Below are positions 1 through 11,214 of a DNA stretch of 64,000 nt, piece by piece. The position numbers were made by a program, and so were the translations under genes. Origin of the DNA: Variovorax paradoxus. Its GTDB lineage: Bacteria; Pseudomonadota; Gammaproteobacteria; Burkholderiales; Burkholderiaceae_C. Each line of letters starts with the position of its first letter. The stretch's first letter is position 1. Below the pieces are notes generated by a model that saw only the letters and a list, made by a program, of their open reading frames with translations, searched no databases and had not been told where the DNA came from. The DNA lies in assembly GCF_009755665.1 (NCBI RefSeq), contig NZ_CP046622.1, forward strand, positions 3,844,001 through 3,908,000. The letters run 5' to 3'.

Positions 1-1692
1 CGCGAGCGCCAGCCAGAACGGCGGGGTTTGCAGTCCGTGGATCGCCATGGCCACCGGGCCGTGGAACGCTTCGCCGAGTTCCTTCATCGCATGGTGCTTG
101 GTAGCGTCCACGAAGATCGCGTCCTTGAAGAACTCGCCGAAGAGCATCGGCTGGATCGTCATGAAGCCGATCACCACGGACGGAATGGCCAGCAGCACCA
201 GCGGCAGCCACACCACCATCGGTGACTCATGCGGCTTGTGGTCTTGATGGCCATGGCCGTGGTCGTCGCCATGCGCTGCATGGTCGTCGTGGTGTGCATC
301 GGGGTTCTGGTCGTAGCGCTCCTTGCCATGGAACACCAGGAAGTACATGCGGAACGAATAGAACGCCGTGACGAACACGCCGGCCAGCACCGCGTAGTAG
401 GCAAACTGCGCACCCCACAGGTGGCTTTCGTGCACCGCCTCGATGATGCTGTCCTTGGAGTAGAAGCCCGAGAAGAACGGCGTGCCGATCAGCGCGAGCG
501 ACCCCAGCAGCGACGTGATCCAGGTAATGGGCATGTACTTGCGCACGCCGCCCATCCAGCGGATGTCCTGGTTGTGGTGCATGCCGATGATCACCGATCC
601 TGCGCCCAGGAAGAGAAGCGCCTTGAAGAAGGCGTGCGTCATCAGGTGGAACACCGCGACCGAATAGGCCGACGCGCCAAGCGCCACCGTCATGTAGCCG
701 AGCTGCGAGAGCGTCGAGTACGCGACCACGCGCTTGATGTCGTTCTGGATGATGCCCAGGAATCCCATGAACAGCGCCGTGATGGCACCGATCACCAGGA
801 TGAACGAGAGCGCGGTATCGCTGAGTTCGAACAGCGGCGACATGCGCGCCACCATGAAGATGCCGGCCGTCACCATGGTTGCCGCGTGGATCAGCGCGGA
901 GATGGGCGTCGGGCCTTCCATCGAGTCGGGCAGCCACACGTGCAGCGGGAACTGCGCGCTCTTGCCCATGGCGCCGATGAACAGGCAGATGCAGATCACG
1001 GTCACCAGCATCCACTCGGTGCCGGGGAAGGTAATGCCGGCCAGCGTGTTGGCCTTGGCGAAGGCTTCGCCGTAGTTCAGCGTGCCGGCGTAGGCCGCGA
1101 TCAGGCCGATGCCCAGGATGAAGCCGAAGTCGCCCACGCGGTTGACCAGGAAGGCCTTCATGTTGGCGAAGATGGCCGTGGGCTTGTTGAACCAGAAGCC
1201 GATCAACAGGTACGACACCAAGCCCACCGCTTCCCAGCCGAAGAACAGCTGGAGCATGTTGTTGCTCATGACGAGCATCAGCATGGAGAAGGTGAAGAGC
1301 GAGATGTACGCGAAGAAGCGGTTGTAGCCCTCGTCTTCTTCCATGTAGCCAATGGTGTAGATGTGCACCATCAGCGAGACGAAGGTCACCACGCACATCA
1401 TCATGGCCGTGAGCCCGTCGACCAGGAAGCCGACTTCCATCTTCAGGCCGCCGACCATCATCCATTCGTAGATGGTGGCGTTGAAGCGGGCGCCGTCGAC
1501 GACCACCGACTTCAGCGTCATGGCCGAGATGATGAAGGCGACCAGCACGCCGAGGATGGTCAGCGAATGCGTGACTTTGCGGCCGATGTGGTTGCCGCCG
1601 AACTTCGTGCCGAACAGGCCGGCAACGGCGGCGCCGACCAGGGGTGCCAGCGGCACGGCCAGCAGGGTGGATGCGGAAAGGGTTGCGCTCAT
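1..1692 (-). CDS. nuoL: NADH-quinone oxidoreductase subunit L (5' part, cut by window edge)
   Basis: Large antiporter-like membrane subunit of respiratory complex I, carrying protons across the inner membrane. The first 564 codons are present; the family is about 650-690 residues, so only the C-terminal end, with the long lateral helix, lies outside the window. The frame starts at an ATG 7 bp beyond the nuoK stop. It shows the long run of membrane helices and the conserved core around KALLFLGAGSVI. A loop near residues 460-487 is very rich in histidine (nine His in 25 residues). Last visible gene of the nuoA-L operon; nuoM and nuoN are expected further left. Confidence 0.97.
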   Translation of the reverse strand, partial: MSATLSASTLLAVPLAPLVGAAVAGLFGTKFGGNHIGRKVTHSLTILGVLVAFIISAMTLKSVVVDGARFNATIYEWMMVGGLKMEVGFLVDGLTAMMMCVVTFVSLMVHIYTIGYMEEDEGYNRFFAYISLFTFSMLMLVMSNNMLQLFFGWEAVGLVSYLLIGFWFNKPTAIFANMKAFLVNRVGDFGFILGIGLIAAYAGTLNYGEAFAKANTLAGITFPGTEWMLVTVICICLFIGAMGKSAQFPLHVWLPDSMEGPTPISALIHAATMVTAGIFMVARMSPLFELSDTALSFILVIGAITALFMGFLGIIQNDIKRVVAYSTLSQLGYMTVALGASAYSVAVFHLMTHAFFKALLFLGAGSVIIGMHHNQDIRWMGGVRKYMPITWITSLLGSLALIGTPFFSGFYSKDSIIEAVHESHLWGAQFAYYAVLAGVFVTAFYSFRMYFLVFHGKERYDQNPDAHHDDHAAHGDDHGHGHQDHKPHESPMVVWLPLVLLAIPSVVIGFMTIQPMLFGEFFKDAIFVDATKHHAMKELGEAFHGPVAMAIHGLQTPPFWLALA

Positions 1693-1699
1693 ACTGCTT

Positions 1700-2008
1700 T
1701 CAACCCTTGAGCGAGTTGAGTTCGTCTACGTTGATGTTGGATTTGTTGCGGAACAACAAGACCAGCAGCGCGAGACCGATTGCCGACTCGGCCGCAGCCA
1801 CCGTCAGGATGAAGAACACGAAGATCTGGCCGTGCATGTCGCCCAGGTAGTACGAGAACGCCACGAAGTTCATGTTTACCGCGAGCAGCATCAGCTCGAT
1901 CGCCATCAGCAGCACGATGAGGTTCTTGCGGTTCAGGAAAATGCCGATCACCGAAAGCGCAAAGAGCATTGCGCCGAGCGAAAGAAAGTGTCCGAGCGTG
2001 AGCGTCAT
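1700..2008 (-). CDS. nuoK: NADH-quinone oxidoreductase subunit K
   Basis: Small membrane subunit of complex I (102 residues, the usual family length). Three hydrophobic helices are visible, with the conserved buried glutamate in the [11 protein letters not shown] segment that forms part of the proton path. The ATG overlaps the nuoJ stop by 4 bp (ATGA), so the two are translationally coupled. Part of the nuo operon transcribed leftward. Confidence 0.97.
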   Translation of the reverse strand: MTLTLGHFLSLGAMLFALSVIGIFLNRKNLIVLLMAIELMLLAVNMNFVAFSYYLGDMHGQIFVFFILTVAAAESAIGLALLVLLFRNKSNINVDELNSLKG

Positions 2009-2673
2009 GCCTTGTTTTCCTTTGCCGCCGCTGCTGTGCCTGCATCTGCGGGTGCTTCGACCACGGGCTCGGCAGCGCGCGTGACCGGCATCTGCACGAT
2101 GCGCACGCGGTCGCGTGCCTTCACGCGCACCTGGTCGGACGGGTTGACGTACTTGCTGTCCTTGCGGGTACGCAGCGTGAGTGCAATGGCGGCCACGATG
2201 GCCACGAGCAGGATGACAGCCGCAATTTCGAGCGGGTACAGGTACTCGGAGTACAGCAGCTTGCCGAGCTCGAGCGTGTTGGAACTGTTGGCTGCAGCGG
2301 CAGCCCCGGCGCGCGGCGGCTCCGCCAGGCGGAAGCCGCCCATCAGCACGGCAGCCATTTCAAGCGCAATGAGCGCGCCCACGCCAGCTGCCAGCGGAAA
2401 GTGCTTCCAGAACCCCTGCCGCAAGCCGTCCACGTTGATGTCCAGCATCATCACGACGAACAGGAACAGCACCATCACCGCCCCCACGTAGACGAGCACG
2501 AGCGAGATCGCCAGGAACTCGGCGCGCAGCAGCAGCCAGATGGCCGACGCCTGGAAGAAGGCGAGCACCAGGTACAGCGCCGCGTACACGGGATTGCGGG
2601 CGGTGATGACGCGGAAGGCCGCGAACAGCAGCACCGCGGCAAACAGATAGAACAGACCGGTCTTGACGTCCAT
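2005..2673 (-). CDS. nuoJ: NADH-quinone oxidoreductase subunit J
   Basis: Membrane subunit of complex I, 222 residues. I chose the ATG at 2673 because the protein then begins [20 protein letters not shown], the usual NuoJ first helix; the reading frame is open further upstream only as a shadow of nuoI. Five hydrophobic segments are visible in the first 180 residues, including [18 protein letters not shown], the region of the pi-bulge helix in solved structures. The C-terminal 45 residues are a charged and then Ala/Glu-rich tail ([10 protein letters not shown]) of no obvious function. It overlaps nuoK by 4 bp. Confidence 0.95.
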   Translation of the reverse strand: MDVKTGLFYLFAAVLLFAAFRVITARNPVYAALYLVLAFFQASAIWLLLRAEFLAISLVLVYVGAVMVLFLFVVMMLDINVDGLRQGFWKHFPLAAGVGALIALEMAAVLMGGFRLAEPPRAGAAAAANSSNTLELGKLLYSEYLYPLEIAAVILLVAIVAAIALTLRTRKDSKYVNPSDQVRVKARDRVRIVQMPVTRAAEPVVEAPADAGTAAAAKENKA

Positions 2674-2711
2674 TGGAATTCGAATTGGTACGGGGTTCGG
2701 GCTGGCCGGGA

Positions 2712-3233
2712 TCAGCGGTACTTGGCGTCGGCCGCCTTGTTCGCTGCAATTTCTTTTTCGTAGCGGTCGCCCACGGCAAGGAGCATGTCCTTGGTGAAGT
2801 ACAGGTCGCCGCGCTTTTCGCCGTGGTATTCGAAGATGTGGGTTTCGACGATCGAATCGACCGGGCAGCTTTCTTCGCAGAAGCCGCAGAAGATGCACTT
2901 GGTCAGGTCGATGTCGTAGCGCGTGGTGCGGCGCGAGCCGTCGTCGCGCACATCGGATTCGATGGTGATGGCGAGTGCGGGGCAAACGGCCTCGCAGAGC
3001 TTGCAGGCAATGCAGCGCTCTTCGCCGTTTTCGTAGCGGCGCAGCGCATGCAGGCCGCGAAAACGCGGCGACAGCGGCGTCTTCTCTTCCGGGAACTGCA
3101 CCGTGATCTTGCGGGCGAAAGCGTACTTGCCGGTGATGGCCAGGCCCTTGAACAGTTCGAACAGCATGAAGCTGCCCAGAAAGTCCTTGAGCGAGAACGG
3201 AGCGGACGTTGTTGCGGTATGCGCAGCAGACAT
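2712..3233 (-). CDS. nuoI: NADH-quinone oxidoreductase subunit I (ferredoxin-type)
   Basis: Peripheral-arm subunit of complex I carrying clusters N6a and N6b. The two 4Fe-4S motifs are plain: [12 protein letters not shown] and [12 protein letters not shown]. With the ATG at 3233 the protein is 173 residues and begins [19 protein letters not shown] start 72 bp further upstream exists but would overlap nuoH. The N-terminal segment [18 protein letters not shown] is the amphipathic helix that docks on NuoH. It lies 38 bp upstream of nuoJ. Confidence 0.96.
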   Translation of the reverse strand: MSAAHTATTSAPFSLKDFLGSFMLFELFKGLAITGKYAFARKITVQFPEEKTPLSPRFRGLHALRRYENGEERCIACKLCEAVCPALAITIESDVRDDGSRRTTRYDIDLTKCIFCGFCEESCPVDSIVETHIFEYHGEKRGDLYFTKDMLLAVGDRYEKEIAANKAADAKYR

Positions 3234-3250
3234 GATGTTGGCGCTTCCAG

Positions 3251-4327
3251 TTATTTCCAGATATTGAACGGGGTCTGCATCCAGGCGCCGACCACGACCA
3301 GCCACACGAGCGTGACCGGGATGAAGATCTTCCAGCCCAGACGCATGATCTGGTCATAGCGGAAGCGCGGGAACGTCGAGCGAACCCACAGGAACATGGT
3401 GACCACGCAGAAGGTCTTGGCGCCGAGCCAGATCCAGCCGGGAATGAAGCTCAGGAACTCGAACGGCGGCAGCCATCCACCGAGGAACAGCACCACGCAC
3501 AGGATCGAGACCAGCCACATGTTGGCGTACTCGGCCAGGAAGAACATGGCAAAGCTCATGCCCGAGTACTCGATCATGTGGCCCGCGACGATTTCGGACT
3601 CGCCTTCGACCACGTCGAAGGGGTGGCGGTTGGTTTCAGCCAGGCCCGAGATGAAGTAGACGACGAAGATCGGCAGCAGCGGCAGCCAGTTCCACGACAG
3701 GAAGCCAAGGCCCATTTCGGCAAAGGTACCCTTGCCCTGCACATTCACGATCTCGCTCATGTTCAGGCTGCCCGAGACCATCAGCACCACGACGAAGCAG
3801 AAGCCCATCGCGATTTCGTAGCTCACCATCTGTGCCGAGGCGCGCAGCGCGCCCAGGAAGGCGTACTTCGAGTTGGAAGCCCAGCCCGCGATGATCACGC
3901 CGTATACCTCGAGCGAGGTGATGGCCATGACGAACAGCAGGCCGGCATTGATGTTGGCCAGCGCCATTTCAGGGCCGAACGGAATCACGGCCCATGCGAC
4001 GAGCGCCGGCATGATGGTCATGATCGGGCCGAGCAGGAACAGGCCCTTGTTGGCGACCGTCGGAAGAATGATCTCCTTGGTCATCAGCTTGAGCGCGTCG
4101 GCAATGGGCTGCAGCAGGCCCAGGGGCCCGATGCGGTTCGGGCCCACGCGGATCTGCGTGAAGCCGATGGCCTTGCGCTCCCACAGCGTGAGGTAGGCGA
4201 CGGCGCCCATCAGCGGAAGCACGACCACGATGATCTTGATCAGCGTCCAGATCACGGGCCAGCCCGCGGACGTCCACCAGCCGGCGTTGATCAGCCCCTG
4301 GCCGAAAGCATGCACTGCGTCGATCAT
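3251..4327 (-). CDS. nuoH: NADH-quinone oxidoreductase subunit H
   Basis: Membrane subunit of complex I forming much of the quinone-binding chamber, at the join of the two arms. It has 358 residues with eight or nine hydrophobic helices. The conserved acidic loop [20 protein letters not shown] and the early LLERKAIG-type segment (here [18 protein letters not shown]) are present. Its ATG overlaps the nuoG stop by 4 bp, so translation is probably coupled. Confidence 0.97.
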   Translation of the reverse strand: MIDAVHAFGQGLINAGWWTSAGWPVIWTLIKIIVVVLPLMGAVAYLTLWERKAIGFTQIRVGPNRIGPLGLLQPIADALKLMTKEIILPTVANKGLFLLGPIMTIMPALVAWAVIPFGPEMALANINAGLLFVMAITSLEVYGVIIAGWASNSKYAFLGALRASAQMVSYEIAMGFCFVVVLMVSGSLNMSEIVNVQGKGTFAEMGLGFLSWNWLPLLPIFVVYFISGLAETNRHPFDVVEGESEIVAGHMIEYSGMSFAMFFLAEYANMWLVSILCVVLFLGGWLPPFEFLSFIPGWIWLGAKTFCVVTMFLWVRSTFPRFRYDQIMRLGWKIFIPVTLVWLVVVGAWMQTPFNIWK

Positions 4328-6489
4328 GCCAATGCCTCCTCGGCGCGGGCCGGTGCTGCCGTCATTGCGTTGCGCGCGTCGGCGGTGAGTTGCAGCGACG
4401 GTGCGCGGCGCACGATGGAGTCGAGCTGATAGATGCTCGCCACCACGGGTGCGGAAACCGCACCATTCGAGGCCACGGCCTTCGCGGCGGTTGCGTTGCG
4501 AAGCGCATCTGCCGGCACGGCGCCGTTGTCGCCGATGGTGCGGAGCACTTCAGCGGTCGATTCGAAAGCAAAGCCGGGCAGCCCGAGCAGGTTGGCCAGC
4601 ACGCGCAGCACCTTCCAGGCCGGGCGCGTCTCGCCTTGCGGCTTGACGACGGCATGGAAACTTTGCACGCGGCCTTCGGCATTGACGAAGGTACCGGGCG
4701 TTTCGGTGAACGGCGCAATGGGTAGCAGCACGTCGCTGAACTCGAGGTTGGCCTTGAAGGGACTCAAGGTGACGACCATTTGCGCATTGCCGATGACATC
4801 GGCGGCTGCGGCACCCGCAGCCGAGTCGAACACCGGTTCGGTGTTGAGCAGCATCACCGCCTTGAGACCGGAACCGGCTGCCAGCATGCGGCCGGCATCG
4901 AGGCCGCCGTTCTTGGGGAATGCGCCGACGAGCTGCGCACCCACGGTGTTGGCGGCTTCGGTCAGGTAGCCGACGGTGGCGCCGGTCTGCGTGCCGATCC
5001 AGTTTGCAAGGGCCAGCAGGCTGCTGGCTTGCGCGTGGTGGGCGGCGGCATTGCCGAGCAGGATGGCCTTGCGCTCACCGCTCAGCAGCGACGCCGCAAT
5101 GGCTTGTGCCGCGGCATCGGGTGCGTTTGCCGGTGCGAGCGGCGCGGCCTGGCCGGTGGTCTGGCCCACGGCGGCGGCAATGCCGGCGAGCACTTCGACC
5201 CACTGGCCGGCGTCGACGATCGATGCCTGCGCCACGCTCATGGCCCACGCTTCGCGGTCCGCCATCAGGTTGGACGAGGTCAGCACCGACAACGCGGCGC
5301 CCTTGCGCACGGCCTGGCGGATGCGCTGCGCGAACAGCGGATGGTCCTTGCGCAGGTTCGAGCCGATCACGAATGCGCGCTGCAGCTGCGTGAGCGATGC
5401 GATCGAGGTGCCGAGCCAGCGCACACCTTCGAACGCCGTGAATTCGGCATTGCGCAGGCGGTAGTCGATGTTGTCGCTACCGAGCTCACGCGTGAGCATG
5501 GCGGCAAGCTGCAGCTCTTCGAGCGTGCTGTGCGGGCTGACCAGTGTGCCGATGCTCTGCGCGCCGTGGTCGGCCTTGATCTGCTTGAGGCCGTTGGCCA
5601 CGTATTCGAGCGCGGTCTGCCAGTCGACTTGCTGCCATTGGCCGCCCTGCTTGAGCATGGGTTGCGTGAGGCGCTCGGGGCCGTTGAGCCCTTCGTACGA
5701 AAAGCGGTCGCGGTCGGCAATCCAGCATTCGTTGACGTCTTCGTTCTCGAGCGGCACCACGCGCATGACGCGGTTGTTCTTGACCTGAACGATCAGGTTG
5801 GCGCCGGTGGAATCGTGCGGGCTCACCGATTTGCGGCGCGACAGCTCCCAGGTGCGGGCGCTGTAGCGGAACGGCTTGCTCGTGAGCGCGCCGACCGGGC
5901 AGATGTCGATCATGTTGCCCGACAGCTCGGAGTCGACCGAGTCGCCGAGGAAGGTTTCGATTTCGGAGTGCTCGCCGCGCTGGGTCATGCCGAGCTCCAT
6001 CACGCCGGCCACTTCCTGGCCGAAGCGGACGCAGCGCGTGCAATGGATGCAGCGGCTCATCTCTTCCATGCTGATCAGCGGGCCGACGTCCTTGTGGAAG
6101 ACGACGCGCTTTTCTTCTTCGTAGCGCGAAGAAGAACCGCCGTAGCCCACGGCCAGGTCTTGCAGCTGGCACTCGCCGCCCTGGTCGCAAATGGGGCAAT
6201 CCAACGGGTGGTTGATCAGGAGGAACTCCATGACCGACTGTTGTGCCTTGATGGCCTTCTCGCTCTTGGTGCGGACGATCATGCCCTGCGTGACGGGCGT
6301 GGCGCAGGCCGGCATCGGCTTGGGTGCCTTTTCCACGTCGACCAGGCACATGCGGCAGTTGGCCGCAATGCTGAGCTTCTTGTGATAGCAGAAGTGCGGG
6401 ATGTACGTGCCCGCCTTGTCGGCCGCATGCATCACCATGCTGCCTTCGGTCACTTCGACCTTCTTGCCGTCGAGTTCGATTTCAACCAT
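4324..6489 (-). CDS. nuoG: NADH-quinone oxidoreductase subunit G
   Basis: Largest peripheral-arm subunit of complex I (721 residues), carrying a chain of iron-sulfur clusters. The N-terminal ferredoxin-like domain (about 1-80) has the 2Fe-2S cysteines in HFCYHKK, NCRMC and PACATPV. Next come the HxxxCxxC-type motif in [18 protein letters not shown] and the 4Fe-4S motif [10 protein letters not shown]. The rest (about 215 onward) is the molybdopterin-oxidoreductase-like fold, degenerate in this family. The gene is 17 bp downstream of nuoF. Confidence 0.97.
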   Translation of the reverse strand: MVEIELDGKKVEVTEGSMVMHAADKAGTYIPHFCYHKKLSIAANCRMCLVDVEKAPKPMPACATPVTQGMIVRTKSEKAIKAQQSVMEFLLINHPLDCPICDQGGECQLQDLAVGYGGSSSRYEEEKRVVFHKDVGPLISMEEMSRCIHCTRCVRFGQEVAGVMELGMTQRGEHSEIETFLGDSVDSELSGNMIDICPVGALTSKPFRYSARTWELSRRKSVSPHDSTGANLIVQVKNNRVMRVVPLENEDVNECWIADRDRFSYEGLNGPERLTQPMLKQGGQWQQVDWQTALEYVANGLKQIKADHGAQSIGTLVSPHSTLEELQLAAMLTRELGSDNIDYRLRNAEFTAFEGVRWLGTSIASLTQLQRAFVIGSNLRKDHPLFAQRIRQAVRKGAALSVLTSSNLMADREAWAMSVAQASIVDAGQWVEVLAGIAAAVGQTTGQAAPLAPANAPDAAAQAIAASLLSGERKAILLGNAAAHHAQASSLLALANWIGTQTGATVGYLTEAANTVGAQLVGAFPKNGGLDAGRMLAAGSGLKAVMLLNTEPVFDSAAGAAAADVIGNAQMVVTLSPFKANLEFSDVLLPIAPFTETPGTFVNAEGRVQSFHAVVKPQGETRPAWKVLRVLANLLGLPGFAFESTAEVLRTIGDNGAVPADALRNATAAKAVASNGAVSAPVVASIYQLDSIVRRAPSLQLTADARNAMTAAPARAEEALA

Positions 6490-6506
6490 ATATATGTTTC
6501 TCGCGC

Positions 6507-7850
6507 TCAGGCCTTGACGGGCGCTTTCGGGACGTAGCCCGGAATCAGGGCCTCGAACTCGTGGCGGTAGTGCTTGATCATGGCGCGCACCGGCATGGCC
6601 GCCGCGTCGCCGAGCGCGCAGATGGTGCGGCCCTGGATGTTGTCAGCCACGGAGTTGAGCAGGTCCATGTCGGACGCCCTGCCCTGCCCGTTGTGGATGC
6701 GGTCCACCACGCGGTGCAGCCAGCCCGTGCCTTCGCGGCAAGGCGTGCACTGGCCGCAGGATTCGTGCATGTAGAAATACGAGAGGCGCCGCAGCGACTC
6801 GACCATCGAGCGGCTGTCGTCCATGACGATGACCGCGCCCGAACCCAGCATGGAGCCCGCCTTGGCGATGGAGTCGTAGTCCATCGTGCATTCCATCATG
6901 ATCGACGCCGGCAGCACCGGTGACGACGATCCGCCGGGAATCACGGCCTTGAGCGTGCGGCCCTTGCGAACGCCGCCTGCCAACTCAAGCAGCTTGGAGA
7001 ACGGCGTGCCCATGGGCACTTCGTAGTTGCCGGGCAGCTCGACGTCGCCGCTCACCGAATAGATCTTGGTGCCGCCGTTGTTCGGCTTGCCGCATTCGAG
7101 GTAAGCCTGGCCGCCGTTGCGGATGATCCAGGGCACCGCCGCGAAGGTCTCGGTGTTGTTGATGGTGGTCGGCTTGCCGTACAGGCCAAAGCTGGCCGGG
7201 AACGGCGGCTTGAAGCGCGGCTGGCCCTTCTTGCCTTCAAGCGATTCGAGCAGCGCGGTTTCTTCGCCGCAGATGTAGGCGCCGAAACCGTGGGCGGCGT
7301 GCAACTGGAAGTTGTACGTGCTGCCCATGATGCCGTCGCCAAGGTAGCCGGCAGCGCGCGCTTCTTCGAGGGCTTCCTCGAAGCGGTCGTAGCTCTGGAA
7401 GATCTCGCCGTGGATGTAGTTGTAGCCCACGCTGATGCCCATTGCATACGCGGCAATGGCCATGCCTTCGATCACGATGTGCGGGTTGAACTGCAGGATG
7501 TCGCGGTCCTTGCACGTACCCGGCTCGCCTTCGTCCGAGTTGCAGACAAGGTACTTCTGGCCCGGGAACTGGCGGGGCATGAAGCTCCACTTGAGGCCGG
7601 TAGGAAAGCCCGCGCCGCCGCGGCCGCGCAGGCCTGAGGCCTTGACTTCGGCAATCACCTGGTCGGGCGTGAGGCCCTCGGTGAGGATCTTGCGCAGCGC
7701 CTGATAGCCGCCGCGCGCTTCGTAGTCGGCCAGGCGCCAGTTGGTGCCATCGAGGCCGGCATAGATCTGCGGCTCGATGTGGCGGTCATGGAAGCAGGTC
7801 TGGACGCCCGTGGCCTGGAACTGCTGGAGCACTTGTTCGGGCGACATCAT
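6507..7850 (-). CDS. nuoF: NADH-quinone oxidoreductase subunit F
   Basis: NADH-oxidising flavin subunit of complex I, 447 residues. Visible motifs: the NADH-binding [13 protein letters not shown], the FMN-site region [18 protein letters not shown], and the N3 cluster motif [11 protein letters not shown] near the C-terminus. The start is one of two adjacent ATGs (7850 or 7847); the first overlaps the nuoE stop as ATGATG, typical of coupled translation. A longer frame upstream is a shadow inside nuoE. Confidence 0.97.
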   Translation of the reverse strand: MMSPEQVLQQFQATGVQTCFHDRHIEPQIYAGLDGTNWRLADYEARGGYQALRKILTEGLTPDQVIAEVKASGLRGRGGAGFPTGLKWSFMPRQFPGQKYLVCNSDEGEPGTCKDRDILQFNPHIVIEGMAIAAYAMGISVGYNYIHGEIFQSYDRFEEALEEARAAGYLGDGIMGSTYNFQLHAAHGFGAYICGEETALLESLEGKKGQPRFKPPFPASFGLYGKPTTINNTETFAAVPWIIRNGGQAYLECGKPNNGGTKIYSVSGDVELPGNYEVPMGTPFSKLLELAGGVRKGRTLKAVIPGGSSSPVLPASIMMECTMDYDSIAKAGSMLGSGAVIVMDDSRSMVESLRRLSYFYMHESCGQCTPCREGTGWLHRVVDRIHNGQGRASDMDLLNSVADNIQGRTICALGDAAAMPVRAMIKHYRHEFEALIPGYVPKAPVKA

Positions 7851-8404
7851 GCGGCCTCCCCTTTGGTGGTTCCAGTGGACGAGCGCAGCCCGTCGATGAG
7901 CTGGTCGAGCTTCTCGTTGCTCATGAAGCTGCACATGGTTCGGTCGTTGACCAGCATCACGGGCGAATCGGCGCAGGCGCCCAGGCATTCGCTCTGCTGC
8001 AGCGTGAACAGGCCGTCGGCCGTGGTCTCGCCCATCTTGATGCCGAGCTTCTTCTCGAGGTGAACGAGCGCCGTGACGCCGTCACGCAGCTGGCAAGGCA
8101 GGTTGGTGCACACGTTGAGCTTGAACTTGCCCACCGGATGCTGGTTGTACATGTTGTAGAAGGTCGTGACCTCGTGCACGGCGATGGGCGCCATGCCGAG
8201 GTATTCGGCGATCTCGCGCTCGCGCTGCATGCTCACGTAGCCTTCGTCCTGCTGCACGATGGCCAGGCAGGCCATCACGGCCGATTGCTTGCCTGCTTCA
8301 GGGTACTTGGCGACCTCGCGCGCAAAGCGCTCGAGAATCGCGGGCTTCAGAGGAGCAGAAGGCGCCGTAGGCGCCGTGTCATGGTGGGTCGAGGAAGTCG
8401 TCAT
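7847..8404 (-). CDS. nuoE: NADH-quinone oxidoreductase subunit E
   Basis: Thioredoxin-fold 2Fe-2S subunit (cluster N1a) of the NADH dehydrogenase module, 185 residues. The four cluster cysteines are in CTNLPC and CLGAC. The first 20 residues are a Thr/Ser/Ala-rich extension before the conserved region. It starts 10 bp after the nuoD stop and overlaps nuoF by 4 bp. Confidence 0.97.
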   Translation of the reverse strand: MTTSSTHHDTAPTAPSAPLKPAILERFAREVAKYPEAGKQSAVMACLAIVQQDEGYVSMQREREIAEYLGMAPIAVHEVTTFYNMYNQHPVGKFKLNVCTNLPCQLRDGVTALVHLEKKLGIKMGETTADGLFTLQQSECLGACADSPVMLVNDRTMCSFMSNEKLDQLIDGLRSSTGTTKGEAA

Positions 8405-8414
8405 TCGCTCTTTC

Positions 8415-9668
8415 TCACCTGTCGATTTCGCCGAACACGATGTCCATCGTGCCGATCACCGCGACAGCGTCGGCGATCATGTGGCCGCGCGACATTTCGT
8501 CGAGGGCGGCGAGGTGCGGGAAACCGGGCGCGCGGATCTTCAGGCGGTACGGCTTGTTGGCGCCGTCGCTCACCAGGTAGATGCCGAATTCGCCCTTCGG
8601 GTGCTCGACGGCGGCATAGGCCTCGCCTTCGGGCACATGGAAGCCTTCGGTGAAGAGCTTGAAATGGTGGATCAGTTCCTCCATGTTCGCCTTCATCGAT
8701 TCGCGCGCGGGCGCGGCAACCTTGTGGTTGTCGGTGATGACCGGGCCGGGGTTGGCACGCAGCCATGCCGAGCACTGCTGGATGATCCGGTTGGCCTGGC
8801 GCATTTCTTCCACGCGCACCAAGTAGCGGTCGTAGCAGTCGCCCGTCTTGCCGACCGGCACGTCGAACTGCATCTGGTCGTAGACGTCGTAGGGCTGCTT
8901 CTTGCGCAGGTCCCATTCGACGCCCGAGCCACGCAGCATGGGGCCGGTGAAGCCGAGGTTCAGCGCGCGCTCCGGCGTGACCACGCCGATGCCCACGGTG
9001 CGTTGCTTCCAGATGCGGTTGTCGGTGAGCAGCGTTTCGTACTCGTCGACCATCTTCGGGAAGCGCTTGCAGAAGTCGTCGATGAAGTCGAGCAGCGAGC
9101 CCTGGCGGTTCTCGTTGAGCTTCTCGATGGCCTTCGCATTCTTGATCTTGCTGACCTTGTACTGCGGCATGGCATCCGGCAGGTCGCGATACACGCCGCC
9201 CGGACGGAAGTACGCCGCATGCATGCGCGCGCCGGAAACGGCTTCGTACATGTCGAACAGGTCTTCACGCTCGCGGAAGCAATAGATGAGCATGTTCATC
9301 GCGCCGCAGTCGAGACCGTGCGCACCGAGCCATAGGAGGTGGTTCAGCAGGCGGGTGATCTCGGCGAACATCACGCGGATGTACTGCGCGCGGATCGGCA
9401 CTTCGAGGCCCATCATCCGCTCGATGGCCAGGCAGTAGGCGTGCTCGTTGGACATCATCGACACGTAGTCGAGGCGATCCATGTACGGCAGCGACTGGAT
9501 GAAGGTGCGCGATTCAGCGAGCTTTTCGGTTGCGCGGTGCAACAGGCCGATGTGCGGATCGGCACGCTGGATCACTTCGCCGTCGAGCTCGAGCACCAGG
9601 CGCAGCACGCCGTGCGCTGCAGGATGCTGGGGACCGAAGTTGAGTGTGTAGTTCTTGATTTCGGCCAT
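8415..9668 (-). CDS. nuoD: NADH-quinone oxidoreductase subunit D (49 kDa type)
   Basis: Peripheral-arm subunit of complex I that forms the quinone site with NuoB, 417 residues. The N-terminal loop [15 protein letters not shown] carries the His proposed to contact quinone, and [11 protein letters not shown] follows. The C-terminus FGEIDR is the conserved family end. It is separate from nuoC, unlike the nuoCD fusion of enterobacteria, and the ATG lies 1 bp after the nuoC stop. Confidence 0.97.
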   Translation of the reverse strand: MAEIKNYTLNFGPQHPAAHGVLRLVLELDGEVIQRADPHIGLLHRATEKLAESRTFIQSLPYMDRLDYVSMMSNEHAYCLAIERMMGLEVPIRAQYIRVMFAEITRLLNHLLWLGAHGLDCGAMNMLIYCFREREDLFDMYEAVSGARMHAAYFRPGGVYRDLPDAMPQYKVSKIKNAKAIEKLNENRQGSLLDFIDDFCKRFPKMVDEYETLLTDNRIWKQRTVGIGVVTPERALNLGFTGPMLRGSGVEWDLRKKQPYDVYDQMQFDVPVGKTGDCYDRYLVRVEEMRQANRIIQQCSAWLRANPGPVITDNHKVAAPARESMKANMEELIHHFKLFTEGFHVPEGEAYAAVEHPKGEFGIYLVSDGANKPYRLKIRAPGFPHLAALDEMSRGHMIADAVAVIGTMDIVFGEIDR

Positions 9669-9669
9669 A

Positions 9670-10281
9670 TCAGTGCAAACCGCTGCCGTAGTTGTCTTCG
9701 CGAATCACGCGCGGCGTGATTTCCCGCGGCTCGATGGAGACCGGCTGGTAGATGACGCGCTTCTGCTCTTCGTCGTAACGCATTTCGACGTGCCCCGACA
9801 CCGGGAAGTCCTTCCGGAACGGATGGCCGATGAAACCGTAGTCGGTAAGGATGCGCCGCAGGTCGTCATGCCCCTCGAACACGATGCCGTAGAGGTCGAA
9901 GGCCTCGCGCTCGAACCACGTGGCGGCATTCCAGACGGGCTGAAGCGAATCGACTACGGGCAGGTCTTCGTTCGGTGCAAACACCTTGAGGCGCACGCGC
10001 TGGTTGAGGCTCACCGAAAGCAGGTGCGTGACGACGCAATAGCGCTCGCCCTGCCACTCGCCTTCGCGGTAGTCTGAATAGTCCATGCCGCAGAGGTCGA
10101 TCAGCTGCTCGAAGCGGCAGCCGGGCGCATCGCGCAGCAGCGTGGCGGCTTCGATGTAGTCGGCAGCGCCGACGACCACGGTCACCTCGCCCAGCGCGAT
10201 CGTCACGCTCCTGGCCTTGGCGCCGAGGGTCTCGGCGATGGTGGCGCGCAGCACCTCCGGCGATATTGCAAAGTCGGTCAT
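9670..10281 (-). CDS. nuoC: NADH-quinone oxidoreductase subunit C (30 kDa type)
   Basis: Peripheral-arm structural subunit of complex I, 203 residues from the ATG at 10281 ([10 protein letters not shown]). I prefer this to an in-frame ATG 27 bp upstream because a GAGAGA ribosome site stands about 9 bases before it and it avoids overlap with nuoB. The family signature is present: ERE(A)[18 protein letters not shown] and [12 protein letters not shown]. It lies between nuoB and nuoD with almost no spacing. Confidence 0.94.
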   Translation of the reverse strand: MTDFAISPEVLRATIAETLGAKARSVTIALGEVTVVVGAADYIEAATLLRDAPGCRFEQLIDLCGMDYSDYREGEWQGERYCVVTHLLSVSLNQRVRLKVFAPNEDLPVVDSLQPVWNAATWFEREAFDLYGIVFEGHDDLRRILTDYGFIGHPFRKDFPVSGHVEMRYDEEQKRVIYQPVSIEPREITPRVIREDNYGSGLH

Positions 10282-10294
10282 CGTCGGCAGTCTC

Positions 10295-10774
10295 TCAGGC
10301 GCGGGCAATGGTGTTGGTGCGGCGAATCTTCTGCTGCAGCTGGATCACGCCGTAGAGCAAGGCCTCGGCGGTGGGCGGGCAACCCGGCACATAGACGTCC
10401 ACCGGCACGATACGGTCGCAGCCGCGCACCACCGAATAGCTGTAGTGGTAGTAGCCGCCGCCGTTGGCACAGGAGCCCATGGAAAGAACCCAGCGCGGCT
10501 CGGGCATCTGGTCGTAGACCTTGCGCAGAGCGGGCGCCATCTTGTTGCACAGCGTGCCGGCCACGATCATCAGATCGGACTGGCGGGGGCTGGGCCGAAA
10601 CAGCATGCCGAAACGGTCGATGTCGTAGCGGGCCGCGCCCGCGTGCATCATTTCGACGGCACAGCAAGCCAGACCGAAAGTCATCGGCCAGAGTGATCCG
10701 GTCTTCGCCCAGTTCACCACCGAGTCGTAGGTGGTGGTGACGAAGCCTTCCTTCATTACGCCTTCAATGGCCAT
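10295..10774 (-). CDS. nuoB: NADH-quinone oxidoreductase subunit B
   Basis: Subunit carrying cluster N2, the last electron donor to quinone, 159 residues. The cluster ligands are visible as the unusual adjacent pair in ACCAVEMM, then [10 protein letters not shown] and [11 protein letters not shown]. Spaced 15 bp after nuoA and 13 bp before nuoC. Confidence 0.97.
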   Translation of the reverse strand: MAIEGVMKEGFVTTTYDSVVNWAKTGSLWPMTFGLACCAVEMMHAGAARYDIDRFGMLFRPSPRQSDLMIVAGTLCNKMAPALRKVYDQMPEPRWVLSMGSCANGGGYYHYSYSVVRGCDRIVPVDVYVPGCPPTAEALLYGVIQLQQKIRRTNTIARA

Positions 10775-10789
10775 TTTGATGATTCCTTG

Positions 10790-11149
10790 TCATTCCCAGT
10801 CGAGCGCGCCTTTTTTCCACTCGTAGGCAAAGCCCACGACGAGGATGGCGAGAAAGATCATCATGGCCCAGAAGCCGACGGCGCCGATTTCCTTGAGCGC
10901 AATGGCCCACGGAAAGAGAAAGGCAATCTCGAGATCGAACAGGATGAAGAGAATGGCGACGAGGTAATAGCGCACGTCGAATTTCATGCGCGCATCCTCG
11001 AAGGCCTCGAAGCCACACTCGTAGGGAGCGTTCTTCGCTGCGTCGGGCCGATTGGGACCCAGGATGTAGCCGATGACTTGCGGTGCGACACCTACACCGA
11101 CACCGACCAAAATAAACAAAAGGACGGGGAGATAGGAATCGAGGTTCAT
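10790..11149 (-). CDS. nuoA: NADH-quinone oxidoreductase subunit A
   Basis: Small membrane subunit of complex I, 119 residues, with three hydrophobic helices and the conserved matrix loop containing [20 protein letters not shown], with the cysteine whose exposure tracks the active/deactive change in other organisms. I chose the ATG at 11149 ([12 protein letters not shown]), the usual start; an ATG 24 bp upstream is also open. First gene of the operon, 65 bp beyond the tRNA-Leu 3' end. No clear Shine-Dalgarno sequence is visible before it. Confidence 0.95.
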   Translation of the reverse strand: MNLDSYLPVLLFILVGVGVGVAPQVIGYILGPNRPDAAKNAPYECGFEAFEDARMKFDVRYYLVAILFILFDLEIAFLFPWAIALKEIGAVGFWAMMIFLAILVVGFAYEWKKGALDWE

Positions 11150-11170
11150 CGGGAGATTTTCACCGCTTGC

Positions 11171-11209
11171 CACCGGCAGAAACGCTCTGGATGAGGTTTT
11201 CTGCCGGTG
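11171..11209 (-). promoter_or_regulatory. Perfect 12-bp stem-loop between tRNA-Leu and nuoA
   Basis: Arms 11171-11182 and 11198-11209 are perfectly complementary around a 15-base loop. The structure starts 5 bases beyond the tRNA CCA end and finishes 21 bases before nuoA. No T-run follows it on the transcribed strand, so it is not a standard intrinsic terminator. It may be a processing site that separates the tRNA from the nuo mRNA or protects the new mRNA 5' end. The function is an inference. Confidence 0.6.
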
Positions 11210-11214
11210 AGATT

